A stretch of DNA of 44,793 bases. Origin: an uncultured Rhodothermaceae bacterium. GTDB lineage: Bacteria > Bacteroidota > Rhodothermia > Rhodothermales > Salinibacteraceae. The translations under genes and the position numbers were made by a program. Below the pieces are notes generated by a model. That model ran no database searches and was not told the origin of the DNA. It saw only the letters and a program-made list of their open reading frames with translations. Below, one piece after another: positions 9,205-19,247 of the stretch. Each line of letters opens with the position of its first letter. The stretch's first letter is position 1. The DNA lies in the NCBI GenBank assembly GCA_913056335.1, contig CAJXLX010000014.1, forward strand, positions 1 to 44,793. The letters run 5' to 3'.

Positions 9205-9495
9205 TTACTCAATCGGATGCACGGTTTCGTTTGGGTACTGCATGCCGTATTCTTCACGTGCGATGCGCTCAATCTCGGCATCGGAGAGCGAATCAGCCAG
9301 TTGTTCGCGCAGGACATCGATGTTGGTCTGCAGGCGCTCGTTTTCGGCGCGTAGGGCTTCGTGTTCGCGGTGCAGCTCGATACGATGCATCACGCTGTGC
9401 GTGTCCAAAAACAGCACCCAGATGCCTCCAACAACGAGCACAAGCACAAGCCCCCAGCGAATGAGACGATCGCGAGCAACGGAAGAGATGGACAT
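9205..9495 (-). CDS. FtsB/DivIC-family septum formation initiator
   Basis: This is a bitopic division protein of the FtsB/DivIC type, which joins FtsL and FtsQ/DivIB at the septum. The 96 residues comprise a short basic N-terminus, one membrane helix (about 12-30), a coiled coil at about 35-72 (MHRIELHREHEALRAENERL), then the conserved tail pattern IERIAREEYGMQYPNE, in which the Arg-Glu-Glu-Tyr-Gly-Met block is typical. It lies 78 bases after eno; the eno-divIC order is common in bacteria. I give no symbol because FtsB and DivIC cannot be separated by eye. Confidence 0.88.
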   Translation of the reverse strand: MSISSVARDRLIRWGLVLVLVVGGIWVLFLDTHSVMHRIELHREHEALRAENERLQTNIDVLREQLADSLSDAEIERIAREEYGMQYPNETVHPIE

Positions 9496-9573
9496 GGCGC
9501 AAAGAACGCAGATACGTAGCGCAACGAAACGCGGCGCCGGTGCAGCTTACCGACGCCGCAGCGCAGAAGCGGA

Positions 9574-10893
<1,320 letters not shown>

Positions 10894-11013
10894 CTACAAG
10901 TTAAATCGTACTGTTCTTTGTAAGAACGGAAGAGCGGTTCGCAATAACAAGACGCGAGTCGTTGTACATTGCGAAAAACGGATAGGGACGGTACGCACAG
11001 AGCCAGGTATAGG

Positions 11014-11044
11014 AAAAGGGCCGATGGCGCAGTGCCATCGGCCC
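11014..11044 (-). terminator. Terminator of the TPR gene
   Basis: Perfect 11-base arms (GGGCCGATGGC at 11018-11028 and GCCATCGGCCC at 11034-11044) with a 5-base loop. On the minus strand they are followed by TTTT, the complement of AAAA at 11014-11017. A second, weaker hairpin (GGATGCC/GGCATCC, about 11062-11085) lies between this one and the TPR stop at 11099. Confidence 0.85.
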
Positions 11045-11098
11045 CTTGAATGGAGACACCAGGATGCCGTAGCGAGCGGGCATCCGAGAGGTTATCTG

Positions 11099-12460
11099 CT
11101 ATCGGGCCCGGACTGTAGTTGACTCGTTGATCCAGGAGTAGCATCCCGAATTGATCTGGATGCTCTCGCCCTCGTTCCAGTCATCGCGGTAGAAGATATC
11201 TTCCGTGCTCGGGAAGTATTCGCGATAGGTACGAGCCTTGCTTTGTGCGGAGTTCGCAACGCTGGCATCGCCCAACTGCTGCGCCTGCGCGTAATGGTCT
11301 ACCGCAAGCCAGTATACCGCGCGGTCGCTACGTCCCATTTCGGCTCCCGAGCATTCCGACACGGCTTCTACGTACAAGTCGCCAATCGAAACGTGAGCTT
11401 CGGCATATCCCGAATCGGCGTTGAGTGCCTGCCGGAAGTACGTACGCGCCTTTGAGAGCTGGCCCATCTGCTGCTGGGCTTCGCCCATGCTGTGGTAATC
11501 GGCCGCGGTGAAGCTGGCGCCTTTCTCTTCGGCTTCCTCAAACGTGTCGAACGCACGTTGGGGGTTCCCATCTTCCAGGAAGAGCTGGGCAATGTCGAGG
11601 TAGACCGATGCAGGCGGATCCATAGCCAGCAGGTCTTCTGTCATCGCACTGGCCTCGTCGTAGTTGCGCTGCTCCAGGTAAGCAGAGAACAGCTCCGACA
11701 TGGCTTGGAGGTTGTCGGGCTCTTCCTCAACCACCCCTTCAAGGTAGTCGGTAAAGGCAGCCGGATTGCGATCGAAGATACGTTCACGCTCGCGGTTCAC
11801 AATCTCCATAATCTCCTCGTTGTCTCCGCGCAGCTCCTCAACGCGGCCCATGAAGGCAACAGCATCTGCCTGGTTGCCCTGGTTGACATAGGATTCAATG
11901 ATCTCGTTGATGTAGTACGTCTGCATACGTTCGGGATCGATCTCGAACGCCTGCTCATAATGGATAGGAGCCGTTTCGAGGTTCTCATATGACCCGTCGA
12001 GTTCAGCCCCGTACTGCTGCAGAAAGCGGCCGCGTCGCATCTCCCATCGGTAGTCGCTATGCTCCACACTTTGCTCTTCAAGCGTATTAGGCGCAGAAGA
12101 GAGCATTACAGCAGCGGAGTCGAGGTAGGCGCGACGGTCGGCCTCGTCATCAGCCCCTTCGGCAAGGCCAACGTACAAGTCGACAGCCCGGCGGTAGTTG
12201 CGATCATCGTTGAACGGCTGAGCGGGAGCGTTTTCCAGCATCCACCGCAGGTTGGGAGCCGCACTTTCCCAGTCTTCGTTGTTATAGTCTTCAGTGTACA
12301 GACTGTACGTGCGTCGGATGTCCATATCGCTGGGGCCCTCCTCCTCCGACGTTTGGCCGAGCGCAACAAGGGGAGCTAAGGCGAGGATCAGCAGCCCGGC
12401 GACCGAAGACCACCAGAGAGACGACACAAGCGAGCGCTGCGGACGGAGTGATGCGTACAT
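11099..12460 (-). CDS. Secreted tetratricopeptide-repeat protein
   Basis: The 453-residue product has a signal peptide (hydrophobic core about residues 13-34, probable cleavage near ALG-QTSEEEG) and then almost only alpha-helical repeats. TPR-like units can be seen, for example IHYEQAFEIDPERMQTY, YLDIAQLFLEDGNPQRAFDTF and GQLSKARTYFRQALNADSGYAEAHVSIGD (split here by unit). Such proteins usually scaffold envelope complexes; the partner is unknown. I chose the ATG at 12460 (MYASLRPQRS) because the signal peptide follows directly; an in-frame ATG 38 codons upstream adds unconvincing sequence. Near the C-terminus, Cys residues occur in VSECSGAEMG and NSGCYSW, which could form a disulfide. It begins 168 bases after the outer-membrane protein gene. 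Confidence 0.75.
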   Translation of the reverse strand: MYASLRPQRSLVSSLWWSSVAGLLILALAPLVALGQTSEEEGPSDMDIRRTYSLYTEDYNNEDWESAAPNLRWMLENAPAQPFNDDRNYRRAVDLYVGLAEGADDEADRRAYLDSAAVMLSSAPNTLEEQSVEHSDYRWEMRRGRFLQQYGAELDGSYENLETAPIHYEQAFEIDPERMQTYYINEIIESYVNQGNQADAVAFMGRVEELRGDNEEIMEIVNRERERIFDRNPAAFTDYLEGVVEEEPDNLQAMSELFSAYLEQRNYDEASAMTEDLLAMDPPASVYLDIAQLFLEDGNPQRAFDTFEEAEEKGASFTAADYHSMGEAQQQMGQLSKARTYFRQALNADSGYAEAHVSIGDLYVEAVSECSGAEMGRSDRAVYWLAVDHYAQAQQLGDASVANSAQSKARTYREYFPSTEDIFYRDDWNEGESIQINSGCYSWINESTTVRAR

Positions 12461-12628
12461 GTGAGTGTAGCTGTTAGTGGACAGGGGGTAGCAGAATGTT
12501 ACACACTGTGCAGGCCGTGCGTTAAATAACGAGGTAGCGCAGCGGGACTGCAAGTGGCGAAGGAGCCTGTGCAAGGGGCGCCTTGAACCGGAGCCGGTAA
12601 GGCGTGCCGGAGAGCACGTATAGCCCGT

Positions 12629-13948
12629 TTAGCGGAGTCGGCGCTCTTGAAACCAGCGTTCGCCGATGGTAACACGCGCCGACACGCCGTAATACAGGTC
12701 TTGCACCAGGTTTTGGCTGGTTGTCCCTTGGCGGCCTACATGTGTGGTAAGATCAATCCGCGTGCCAGAAACGGAGGTGGGAAGACTAATCCCCATCCGA
12801 GCCTCTACTGCATTGAGCGTAGTTGTAGTATTGGGAGAGACGTAGAGTTGCTCGTATGAGACGCCCAGGCGGTAAGCGGTTCGAGCCAAGAAGCCTCGGA
12901 ACGAGTCATCGCCTGCCGGACGCCACTCCACGCCTGAGGAGAGCGTCCATTGGTCGGCCAGCGTTTCGGTACCGCCTACAGGAAATGCAAAGGAAACGTC
13001 GTCATCGGTCATGCTGCTTTCAGCCTGGCTCCAGGGCGCGTAACTGCCGTTCACCGTGAGCGTAAGAGCCGAGCTGGGCACGTACGCAACGCCGAGACGA
13101 GCCGTAACGGGCATGTCAAGCGCGCCCCCCGAGGCTGTGCTTACGGTATCACGATCAAGGCTCTCCCCAATGGTCCGGGTGCGTGTCCCCGACAGACTGG
13201 CGGGCAGGGTGACCGCTGCACCAATCATCAGGTTGTCTTCCGGGCGCAGCAGATCGCCAATGGTAAGGTGCGTGCCCAGTGTAGCGGACAATGCATCCAG
13301 GCGGACGCCGTTGGTGACGACGGTCTCCTGAAAGTTGGGACGGGTAAACGAGGTGCGGCGCTGCGTTTCGATGGTGCCAAAGAGGTAATCGAGGCTTGCG
13401 CCTACGCTGATCAGGTCATTGAATCGGTATCCGAATCCGCCTGTGATCTTTTGCAGCCCCCCACGGCCCAGAAACTCGACCTGATAATCCAGCGTCTCGT
13501 CGAACGGGGTACTGCTCGCCGTGCGTTGCACCCGAGAACGAAAGTTTGACTGCGACACGGGCACAAAGCCAAATGCCACGCCCAGCTTCTGTCGCAGCAG
13601 CGGAAAGCTGAACTGCACACCATCAAAGTTGCCTGCGGTAAGACGGCTGGTGCCCTCAGTCTGGCCGCCCTCGGACTCAACCGTTCTGAAGCGGGCCCCA
13701 AGCGCAACACGCGTCAGCACCTGGTCGCTCCAGAGGGCCGGGTTGCTGAGGTTGGTGTAATTCAGCGACCGCAAGGCTACGCCGTGTCCGCCAAGCGCCT
13801 GGGCCTGGGCCGAAGAAGGCGTTTGAAGCTCGCCAATGCCAAAGCGGGAGTAGATCGACCCATCGCCTGCGTCTTGCCCCCATACGGGGAGCAGGCCCCC
13901 AAGGGTGAGCAACAAGCCAATCAGCAGGGTTCGAGCAAAATGCATCAT
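12629..13948 (-). CDS. Outer membrane beta-barrel protein
   Basis: The 439-residue product has a signal peptide (residues 1-24, cleavage near VWG-QDAGDG) followed by SIYSRFGIGEL and QAQALGGHGVALRSLNYTNLSNPA. This opening is typical of FadL/PorV-like barrel proteins of Bacteroidota, in which an asparagine-proline pair closes the N-terminal plug. The remainder alternates hydrophobic and polar residues with many Gly and aromatic residues, as expected for a 12-16-stranded barrel. Its transport substrate cannot be told. It lies between the TPR gene and the DUF4270-like lipoprotein on the same strand, with gaps of about 170 bases on each side, so this is a cluster of envelope genes but perhaps not one transcript. 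Confidence 0.72.
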   Translation of the reverse strand: MMHFARTLLIGLLLTLGGLLPVWGQDAGDGSIYSRFGIGELQTPSSAQAQALGGHGVALRSLNYTNLSNPALWSDQVLTRVALGARFRTVESEGGQTEGTSRLTAGNFDGVQFSFPLLRQKLGVAFGFVPVSQSNFRSRVQRTASSTPFDETLDYQVEFLGRGGLQKITGGFGYRFNDLISVGASLDYLFGTIETQRRTSFTRPNFQETVVTNGVRLDALSATLGTHLTIGDLLRPEDNLMIGAAVTLPASLSGTRTRTIGESLDRDTVSTASGGALDMPVTARLGVAYVPSSALTLTVNGSYAPWSQAESSMTDDDVSFAFPVGGTETLADQWTLSSGVEWRPAGDDSFRGFLARTAYRLGVSYEQLYVSPNTTTTLNAVEARMGISLPTSVSGTRIDLTTHVGRQGTTSQNLVQDLYYGVSARVTIGERWFQERRLR

Positions 13949-14120
13949 AAAGGGAAGTCGTGGAAGTCAAAAGCAAGCAGAGGCCTGTAGAGATCCGTGC
14001 TCCGGCATCTTACCTACACGAATGCTAAGCCGTGCAGCGAGTATGCTGTGTTGAGCGGTTGGCGGCGGAGCACGCAATCGGGCGCTGTGCCTCCAGGCAG
14101 ATAGAGCGAGTCAGCAGTTG

Positions 14121-15398
14121 TTAGTACGGGGTCACGGTAACTGTGGCGCGCGGCCCCTCTGCATCCGGAGCGTCCGGGGCTGTAGGGAGGCGGTGGAAGA
14201 GCGCTACGTCCAGGCTAATCTCGTTTGACGTGCCGCCTTCTGTTGCATTCGGCGTAATGACAAACTCGCTGAATGCTGATTCACGCAGAAAGCCCTCTTC
14301 AAAGATGCGAGCAGGGGTATCTCCGGTAAAGCGCAACCCCTCGTCGAAAGGGGTGAGATTGCTGGACAGGGTTACCGTCTGGTCACCGTCGGTGGAGGTG
14401 CCGGTGAACGAGTAGCTGTCGGGGGTAGGACGCGCAAAGCCGTCTGGGGTCGAGTCGGCCCAGAGTGTGGTGTCGACCGGAAGCACAAACTCGGCCCGGT
14501 TGACCGGCGTGCCACGCAGCGTGTCAAGTGGAGGCGCATCGAAGTCGTACGTAAAGGTAAGGGCATTCGCGAATCCACCCTGTACCAGTACCCGATCGTC
14601 GGGAAGCGCATCAGATGGGGTGCGCTCAATCGTCGTCAGGCTTACACGTCCGTTGAAGTTTGTCGTGTCGGTGGAAGTGGCCACACGCAGTGCAGTGTCG
14701 TTCCGATTAAATCCGATTACGGCGTTGCCCGAGGAAGGAGCAATACGAAAGCCTGCAAACGCATCCAAGAACGCCTCACCGCCGCCGGTGGTGTCACGCA
14801 GCACGGGTTCATTTTCGTTGATCCAGGTGCGGGGGAGCGGAACGAGCGTCTCCTCATCCGTCGGATCAAGCTCAAAGGTCAGGATCTGCTCGCCTTCGGC
14901 CAGGGTCGTATCCGACCGAGCACCCGCGCCATCCCAGGGGGCAGGCATGTCGTACAGGGCCATTGTAACGGTGCTGGTGGTATCACCGTAGACCGAGATC
15001 GGTGCCAGGCGCAGCGATACGTCGGTAAGCGGGTCGTTGTAGAGAGAGCCTGAAAGCTCCTCTATCGGCTGAAAGAGATTCAGAAACCCCTGAGCCTCAG
15101 TTGTGCCCACGAGCGGATCGTTGACGCGTCCAGCAAAGAAGCGTTCAGGAAGGTTCCCAGCAACGGCACCCGTGACAGGCGCGCGTCGCTCCACGTTGAG
15201 ACTCGTGGGGGGCAGGTTCACCGTAACGGGCTCGCCGCCCTGAAGCGGATCATCGCCTACATCTACGCCGACCCCGGTGGGGTTGTCGTCGCAGGCGGTG
15301 AGAAAGAGCATGAGACTGCCAAGGCAGGCAGCGTACCAAACCAAGCGGGTGGGTATACGCAACAAAGGAGCGCTGGGCAGAGCGCGATTGTGAGACAC
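14121..15398 (-). CDS. Lipoprotein, probably DUF4270 type
   Basis: The 425-residue product has a lipoprotein signal: a hydrophobic helix at about 18-33 and lipobox LTAC with Cys36, followed by DDNPTGVG, so it is probably membrane anchored. The mature part is beta-rich, acidic and has many Thr, Asp and Pro. From memory, DUF4270 lipoproteins of Bacteroidota start with this C-D(D/N)-P-(S/T)-x-(V/I)-G pattern and are encoded beside a half-length glycogen synthase gene, which is exactly the neighbour found here (15600-16310). The function of DUF4270 is not known. The assignment rests on signal, layout and context rather than a searched profile. Confidence 0.62.
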   Translation of the reverse strand: MSHNRALPSAPLLRIPTRLVWYAACLGSLMLFLTACDDNPTGVGVDVGDDPLQGGEPVTVNLPPTSLNVERRAPVTGAVAGNLPERFFAGRVNDPLVGTTEAQGFLNLFQPIEELSGSLYNDPLTDVSLRLAPISVYGDTTSTVTMALYDMPAPWDGAGARSDTTLAEGEQILTFELDPTDEETLVPLPRTWINENEPVLRDTTGGGEAFLDAFAGFRIAPSSGNAVIGFNRNDTALRVATSTDTTNFNGRVSLTTIERTPSDALPDDRVLVQGGFANALTFTYDFDAPPLDTLRGTPVNRAEFVLPVDTTLWADSTPDGFARPTPDSYSFTGTSTDGDQTVTLSSNLTPFDEGLRFTGDTPARIFEEGFLRESAFSEFVITPNATEGGTSNEISLDVALFHRLPTAPDAPDAEGPRATVTVTPY

Positions 15399-15599
15399 GT
15401 GGCGAATCGGCGTTGTTAGTTGGTTACACTATGTGAATGCAATCAACCATCCCCCCCAAACGGCACACTGTCGCATGGGTTCTCTGGTGCATGCGGGTGT
15501 TGGACGCTACAGAAGAGATCCTGCCCAATTTTAAAGATTTGGGGATGGACGGCGCCTGCAAGCTCAAGCGCGAGGCCAGACAGGCCCGCCATCCGGTCA

Positions 15600-16310
15600 T
15601 TACGCAGGGACGCCGACCTGGTCGTAGAGCGCCAGTACCTGTTCTGAGGCCCCCTCGGTGCGCAGATGTACGGCATCGTTTGGGGCGTCTTCATCATGGA
15701 GCAGCGCGAGTCCTTCAGCCTGGGCCACGCCCAACCCGTGATAGGTCGAGGCATCCAGCGTAATCGATTCAGGGAGCGCACGGGTCGCGGCCGAGGCATC
15801 GGGCGTGAACACAAATCGGGGCTGATGCTTCATCTGTTCGTGGTCGAGATACTCTTGCTCCAGCAGAGCCGGAAAGAGTGCGCTCTGCCACCCAAAGCCG
15901 TGCACTACGTCTGGAATCCACCGCAGTGACACCACCGTTTCGAGAATCGCGCGGTTGAAGAAGAGCGCGTGGCTGGCCGGGAAATCAGACGTCGGTGTTT
16001 CAGGAATGTGCTCCTCGTGCTCCATAAAGTAGACCTGAACGCGGGTGTCGGGCACCGAGGCCACCTTAACGGTACAGGCATCGGTCCCGCCGTTGATGGG
16101 GACCTCGGTACCGGAAAGACGAATGACTTCGTGGAGCTTGCTGCGCCGGTCGCTAATGGCGCCAAACTTCGGCATGAAGACCCGCACGTCGTGTCCCCCT
16201 ATGTCTTGCACCTGTTCAGCCAGTGTGCGCACCAGCGTCGAAAGATCGGAAGCGTCGGTAAACGGCTCCATTTCGCCAGCGATATACAGGATACGGGTTG
16301 GCTGCGCCAT
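15600..16310 (-). CDS. Glycogen/starch synthase N-terminal (GT5) domain protein
   Basis: The 236-residue product resembles only the N-terminal Rossmann half of GT5 glycogen synthases: RILYIAGEMEPFTDASDLSTL (family: ...E..PF...GGL.DV), GGHDVRVFMPKFGAI, VYFMEHEE, FFNRAILETV and PDVVHGFGWQSALFPALL (family: DVVH.HDW). A full enzyme has about 480 residues, and the C-terminal ADP-glucose-binding half is absent. The usual KTGG loop is changed to TDASD, so activity as a synthase is doubtful. Short proteins of this kind next to DUF4270 genes are, to my recollection, common in Bacteroidota. I chose ATG 16310 (MAQPTRILY); an upstream ATG at 16397 adds 29 residues that do not fit. The 201 bases downstream hold no visible gene. 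Confidence 0.7.
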   Translation of the reverse strand: MAQPTRILYIAGEMEPFTDASDLSTLVRTLAEQVQDIGGHDVRVFMPKFGAISDRRSKLHEVIRLSGTEVPINGGTDACTVKVASVPDTRVQVYFMEHEEHIPETPTSDFPASHALFFNRAILETVVSLRWIPDVVHGFGWQSALFPALLEQEYLDHEQMKHQPRFVFTPDASAATRALPESITLDASTYHGLGVAQAEGLALLHDEDAPNDAVHLRTEGASEQVLALYDQVGVPA

Positions 16311-16552
16311 GGGAACGAGGGAAAGCTGCTGGGAGAATACAATCCTGCACACGACGTGCAGGGCTGGTGCGTACGATCTAACTATACAGTGTATCAAAAA
16401 GAGCTACCAATAGCAACTTTTCGACGGGCTTTGAGGCTACTGATAGGCCGGGGTACGAAGACTGGCTACAGATGTGGGGCCGGGTGGGATCTGGACACAC
16501 GATTTTGTATGTTATACTTCGAACCACCTTACTCACCGACCTCTTCGTTTCT

Positions 16553-18961
16553 ATGTCGATTGCTTTTTCGTCCCGTTGCATCCTGTGTACAGGGCGGGTC
16601 TGGGCCGCTTTTGTGGTCATGCTGTTTGCAAGTACGCTATTTTGTGCTGAACCCGCCTACGCGCAGTCTGAGTCCGACACAACGGAGCTGGGACAGGCTT
16701 CAGAGCTGATTCAGGCCTATGAGCGAGCCGAGTCGCTCTTGAGTTGGAACACCGAAGACATGGTCTATCGCACGTCGGTACAGCCGCACTGGTTTGGTGA
16801 TGACCAGTTTTGGTATCGCGTTCAGGTGGAAGAGGGACACGAATTCCTCCGCGTCAATCCGGCGAATCAAACCCAAGCACCGGCCTTCGACCAAGAGCAG
16901 CTGGCTGCAGCCATCGCGACGGTGCAGCAAGAAGATGGCGAGGAAGAGGCTTCTGTTACGCCGTACGAGCTGCCGTTTTCAACCTTTGCATATACCGACG
17001 ATCAGGCAGCCATCACGTTTGCGCACAACGAGAAGCAATGGCAATGCGACCTTGACGCCTACACCTGCGAAATTACTGGCGACGATCCGAAGGCCGACCT
17101 GCCTACGTCTATCGAATCGCCCGATGGCGAGCGCGCAGCTTACATCAAAGACCATAACCTGTGGATGCGCAACCTGGAGACGGGCGAAGATGTGCAGCTC
17201 ACCACCAACGGCGAAGAGCACTACGGCTATGCGACCGACTCGCAGGGCTGGCGCCGCTCCGACATGCCCATCCTGAAGTGGTCGCCCAACGGGGAACAGA
17301 TCGCCACCTACCGCCTCGATGAGCGCGATACGAAGCTCATGCCGCTGATTCGCACCACCGAAGGTCGCCCTGAACTCGACACATGGCCGTATGCCCTGCC
17401 CGGCGATCCCGACGATGAGGTGCCTATGCTCGAACGCGTCGTGATTGATGTCGAAAACGCAAATGTCACCTTCCTCGACATGGAACCCGATCATCAGCGC
17501 ACGTCCAGCTGCTGTGGCCTCTCGCGCAATCAGGAACTGGCGGATGTAGAGTGGAGCGCTGACAGCGAAACCCTCGCCATTGTATCTACCTCGCGCGACT
17601 ACAATACCGCCACTCTGCGCCTGGCCGATGCCACTACCGGCGCGGTGCGCACCGTGTACAGCGAGAGCGACGCCCCGTTCTTTGAGTCGAACCTGCAGTC
17701 GCGTGGCGTGCCCAACTGGCGCGTGCTGCACGACCCGGAGCAGTTCATCTGGTTCACCAAGAAAGACGGCTGGGGCCACCTCTACCTGCACGACCTGAAC
17801 ACCGGCGAGGAGATCACGCAGATTACCGAGGGCAACTGGAATGTGATGGATGTCCTCGATGTGGATGCCGAAAACGAGACGCTCTTGTTCTCGGCTGCCG
17901 GACGCGAAGCGGACCGCGATGTGTACCACACGCACCTCTACCGCGCCAACCTCGATGGCTCCAACATCGAACTGCTCTCGCCTGAATCCGCTGACCATAC
18001 ACTCGATATGGCCCCCAGCGGCAATTACATCGTCGATACCTATTCGACATACAACACGCCGCCACAATCGGTTGTACGCACCGCCGGCGGTGAGATGGTG
18101 CTGCCGATAGAAGAGGCCGATGTAAGCGCACTTACCGACAGCACTGCGTGGCAGGCCCCGGAGCACTTCACTGCGCTGGCACGCGATGGCGAGACCGAGC
18201 TGCACGGCTATCTCTACAAACCGTCCAATTTCGATCCGGAGCAGTCGTATCCAATCATTAACTCCATCTATCCGGGGCCCCAGACCGGCAGCATGGGCAC
18301 TCGTAGCTTCTCCACAAACCGACGCGGGCAGGCGCACGCGCTGGCTGAACTCGGCTTCATCGTTGTTCAGGTGGATGCAATGGGCACGCCGCTTCGATCC
18401 AAGGACTTTCACACGGCCTGGTACGGCGACATGGCCGACAACGGCCTTCCCGACCAGCGTGCGGTGATGGAGCAGCTGGCTGAGCGTCACGACTGGATTG
18501 ACCTGAACCGTATAGGCATCTACGGCCACAGCGGCGGCGGATTTGCCACTGCGGCAGCGCTCTTCGATCATCCCGACTTCTTCCATGTCGGCGTGTCAGG
18601 CGCAGGCAACCATGACAACCGCAGCTATACCTACTACTGGGGCGAGAAGTATCAGGGGCTGCTGCAAGACACTGAAGAAGGCGACACCTACACCAATCAG
18701 GCGAATCAGCTTCGCGTAGAGGGGCTTGCAGGCGAACTCATGCTTTCCTACGGTACGCTCGATGACAACGTGCATCCGAACATGACGCAGTTGGTGATCG
18801 ACCAACTCATTGAGCACAACAAGGACTTCGACCTCCTCGTGATGCCGAACCGCGATCATGGCTATGCGAATGAGCCGTATGTGCTGCGCCGCACGTGGGA
18901 CTACTTCGTGGAGCACCTGCTGAATGAGACGCCGCCTACGGAGTACGAGATTGAGCGCTAA
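16553..18961 (+). CDS. S9 family peptidase, dipeptidyl peptidase IV type
   Basis: This is a secreted serine exopeptidase that probably removes Xaa-Pro dipeptides from peptides in the periplasm or outside. The 802-residue product has a signal peptide (cleavage near AYA-QSESD, about residue 38), an N-terminal eight-bladed beta-propeller region (about 60-530) and a C-terminal alpha/beta hydrolase. The catalytic triad is visible: Ser660 in GHSGGG, Asp738 in TLDDN and His769 in NRDHGY; the order and spacing fit S9B. The mature protein is very acidic, in line with a halophile. ATG 16553 directly precedes the signal peptide; the open frame upstream does not look coding. A terminator follows at 18991. 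No ribosome binding site is visible. Confidence 0.9.
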   Translation: MSIAFSSRCILCTGRVWAAFVVMLFASTLFCAEPAYAQSESDTTELGQASELIQAYERAESLLSWNTEDMVYRTSVQPHWFGDDQFWYRVQVEEGHEFLRVNPANQTQAPAFDQEQLAAAIATVQQEDGEEEASVTPYELPFSTFAYTDDQAAITFAHNEKQWQCDLDAYTCEITGDDPKADLPTSIESPDGERAAYIKDHNLWMRNLETGEDVQLTTNGEEHYGYATDSQGWRRSDMPILKWSPNGEQIATYRLDERDTKLMPLIRTTEGRPELDTWPYALPGDPDDEVPMLERVVIDVENANVTFLDMEPDHQRTSSCCGLSRNQELADVEWSADSETLAIVSTSRDYNTATLRLADATTGAVRTVYSESDAPFFESNLQSRGVPNWRVLHDPEQFIWFTKKDGWGHLYLHDLNTGEEITQITEGNWNVMDVLDVDAENETLLFSAAGREADRDVYHTHLYRANLDGSNIELLSPESADHTLDMAPSGNYIVDTYSTYNTPPQSVVRTAGGEMVLPIEEADVSALTDSTAWQAPEHFTALARDGETELHGYLYKPSNFDPEQSYPIINSIYPGPQTGSMGTRSFSTNRRGQAHALAELGFIVVQVDAMGTPLRSKDFHTAWYGDMADNGLPDQRAVMEQLAERHDWIDLNRIGIYGHSGGGFATAAALFDHPDFFHVGVSGAGNHDNRSYTYYWGEKYQGLLQDTEEGDTYTNQANQLRVEGLAGELMLSYGTLDDNVHPNMTQLVIDQLIEHNKDFDLLVMPNRDHGYANEPYVLRRTWDYFVEHLLNETPPTEYEIER

Positions 18962-18990
18962 CGAACGCGTATTCCCTTCACATCCCCAAA

Positions 18991-19033
18991 AAAAGCCCCC
19001 CAGTGTACACGCCGTACGCTGGGGGGTTGTGTT
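18991..19033 (+). terminator. Terminator of the S9 peptidase gene
   Basis: CCCCCCAG (18996-19003) pairs perfectly with CTGGGGGG (19019-19026) around a 15-base loop, followed by a T-rich tail TTGTGTTT. An A-run precedes the left arm, so the structure may also work from the other strand. It starts 30 bases after the stop codon. Confidence 0.85.
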
Positions 19034-19037
19034 TGTC

Positions 19038-19180
19038 GGTAGCGGTTCAACGCTGAGTGATGAAGGAAATATACCAGTAGCTGGAGACCCAGTAGCTGAA
19101 GACGGGGAGTGCCGACCGACGCGGACGTCTCCGGCAGGACTGGCGGGAGCGAACGGAGGACCGTTCGCTTCAGGGAAAGT
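19038..19180 (+). repeat. Structured intergenic repeat, copy 2
   Basis: This is the longest copy of the family also seen at 973-1087 and 20257-20312. The first 50 bases match copy 3 at 42 of 50 positions by eye. GGAGAC (19083-19088) can pair with GTCTCC (19127-19132), mirroring the stem in copy 1. The end carries a perfect 9-base hairpin, AGCGAACGG/CCGTTCGCT (19148-19156 and 19161-19169) with an AGGA loop. It starts right after the S9 terminator and ends before the uppP stop. No coding potential is evident in any frame. Confidence 0.7.
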
Positions 19181-19247
19181 GTTTGTCGGGGAAGCTATCA
19201 CTTAGCATATACCCACTACCTGGTTGTGCTATGTCCTGGCCGGTGTG

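Noticed and set aside
16492-16518. A sigma-70-like promoter before the S9 gene (TGGACA ... TATACT).
   Set aside because: The spacer is only 15 bases and the organism's promoter consensus is unknown; too weak to list as a feature.
16979-18586. A 535-codon open frame on the minus strand opposite the S9 peptidase gene.
   Set aside because: It lies wholly inside a confidently identified gene with signal peptide and catalytic triad; its composition (Val, His, Arg, Gly) is that expected of the complement of acidic GC-rich coding sequence.
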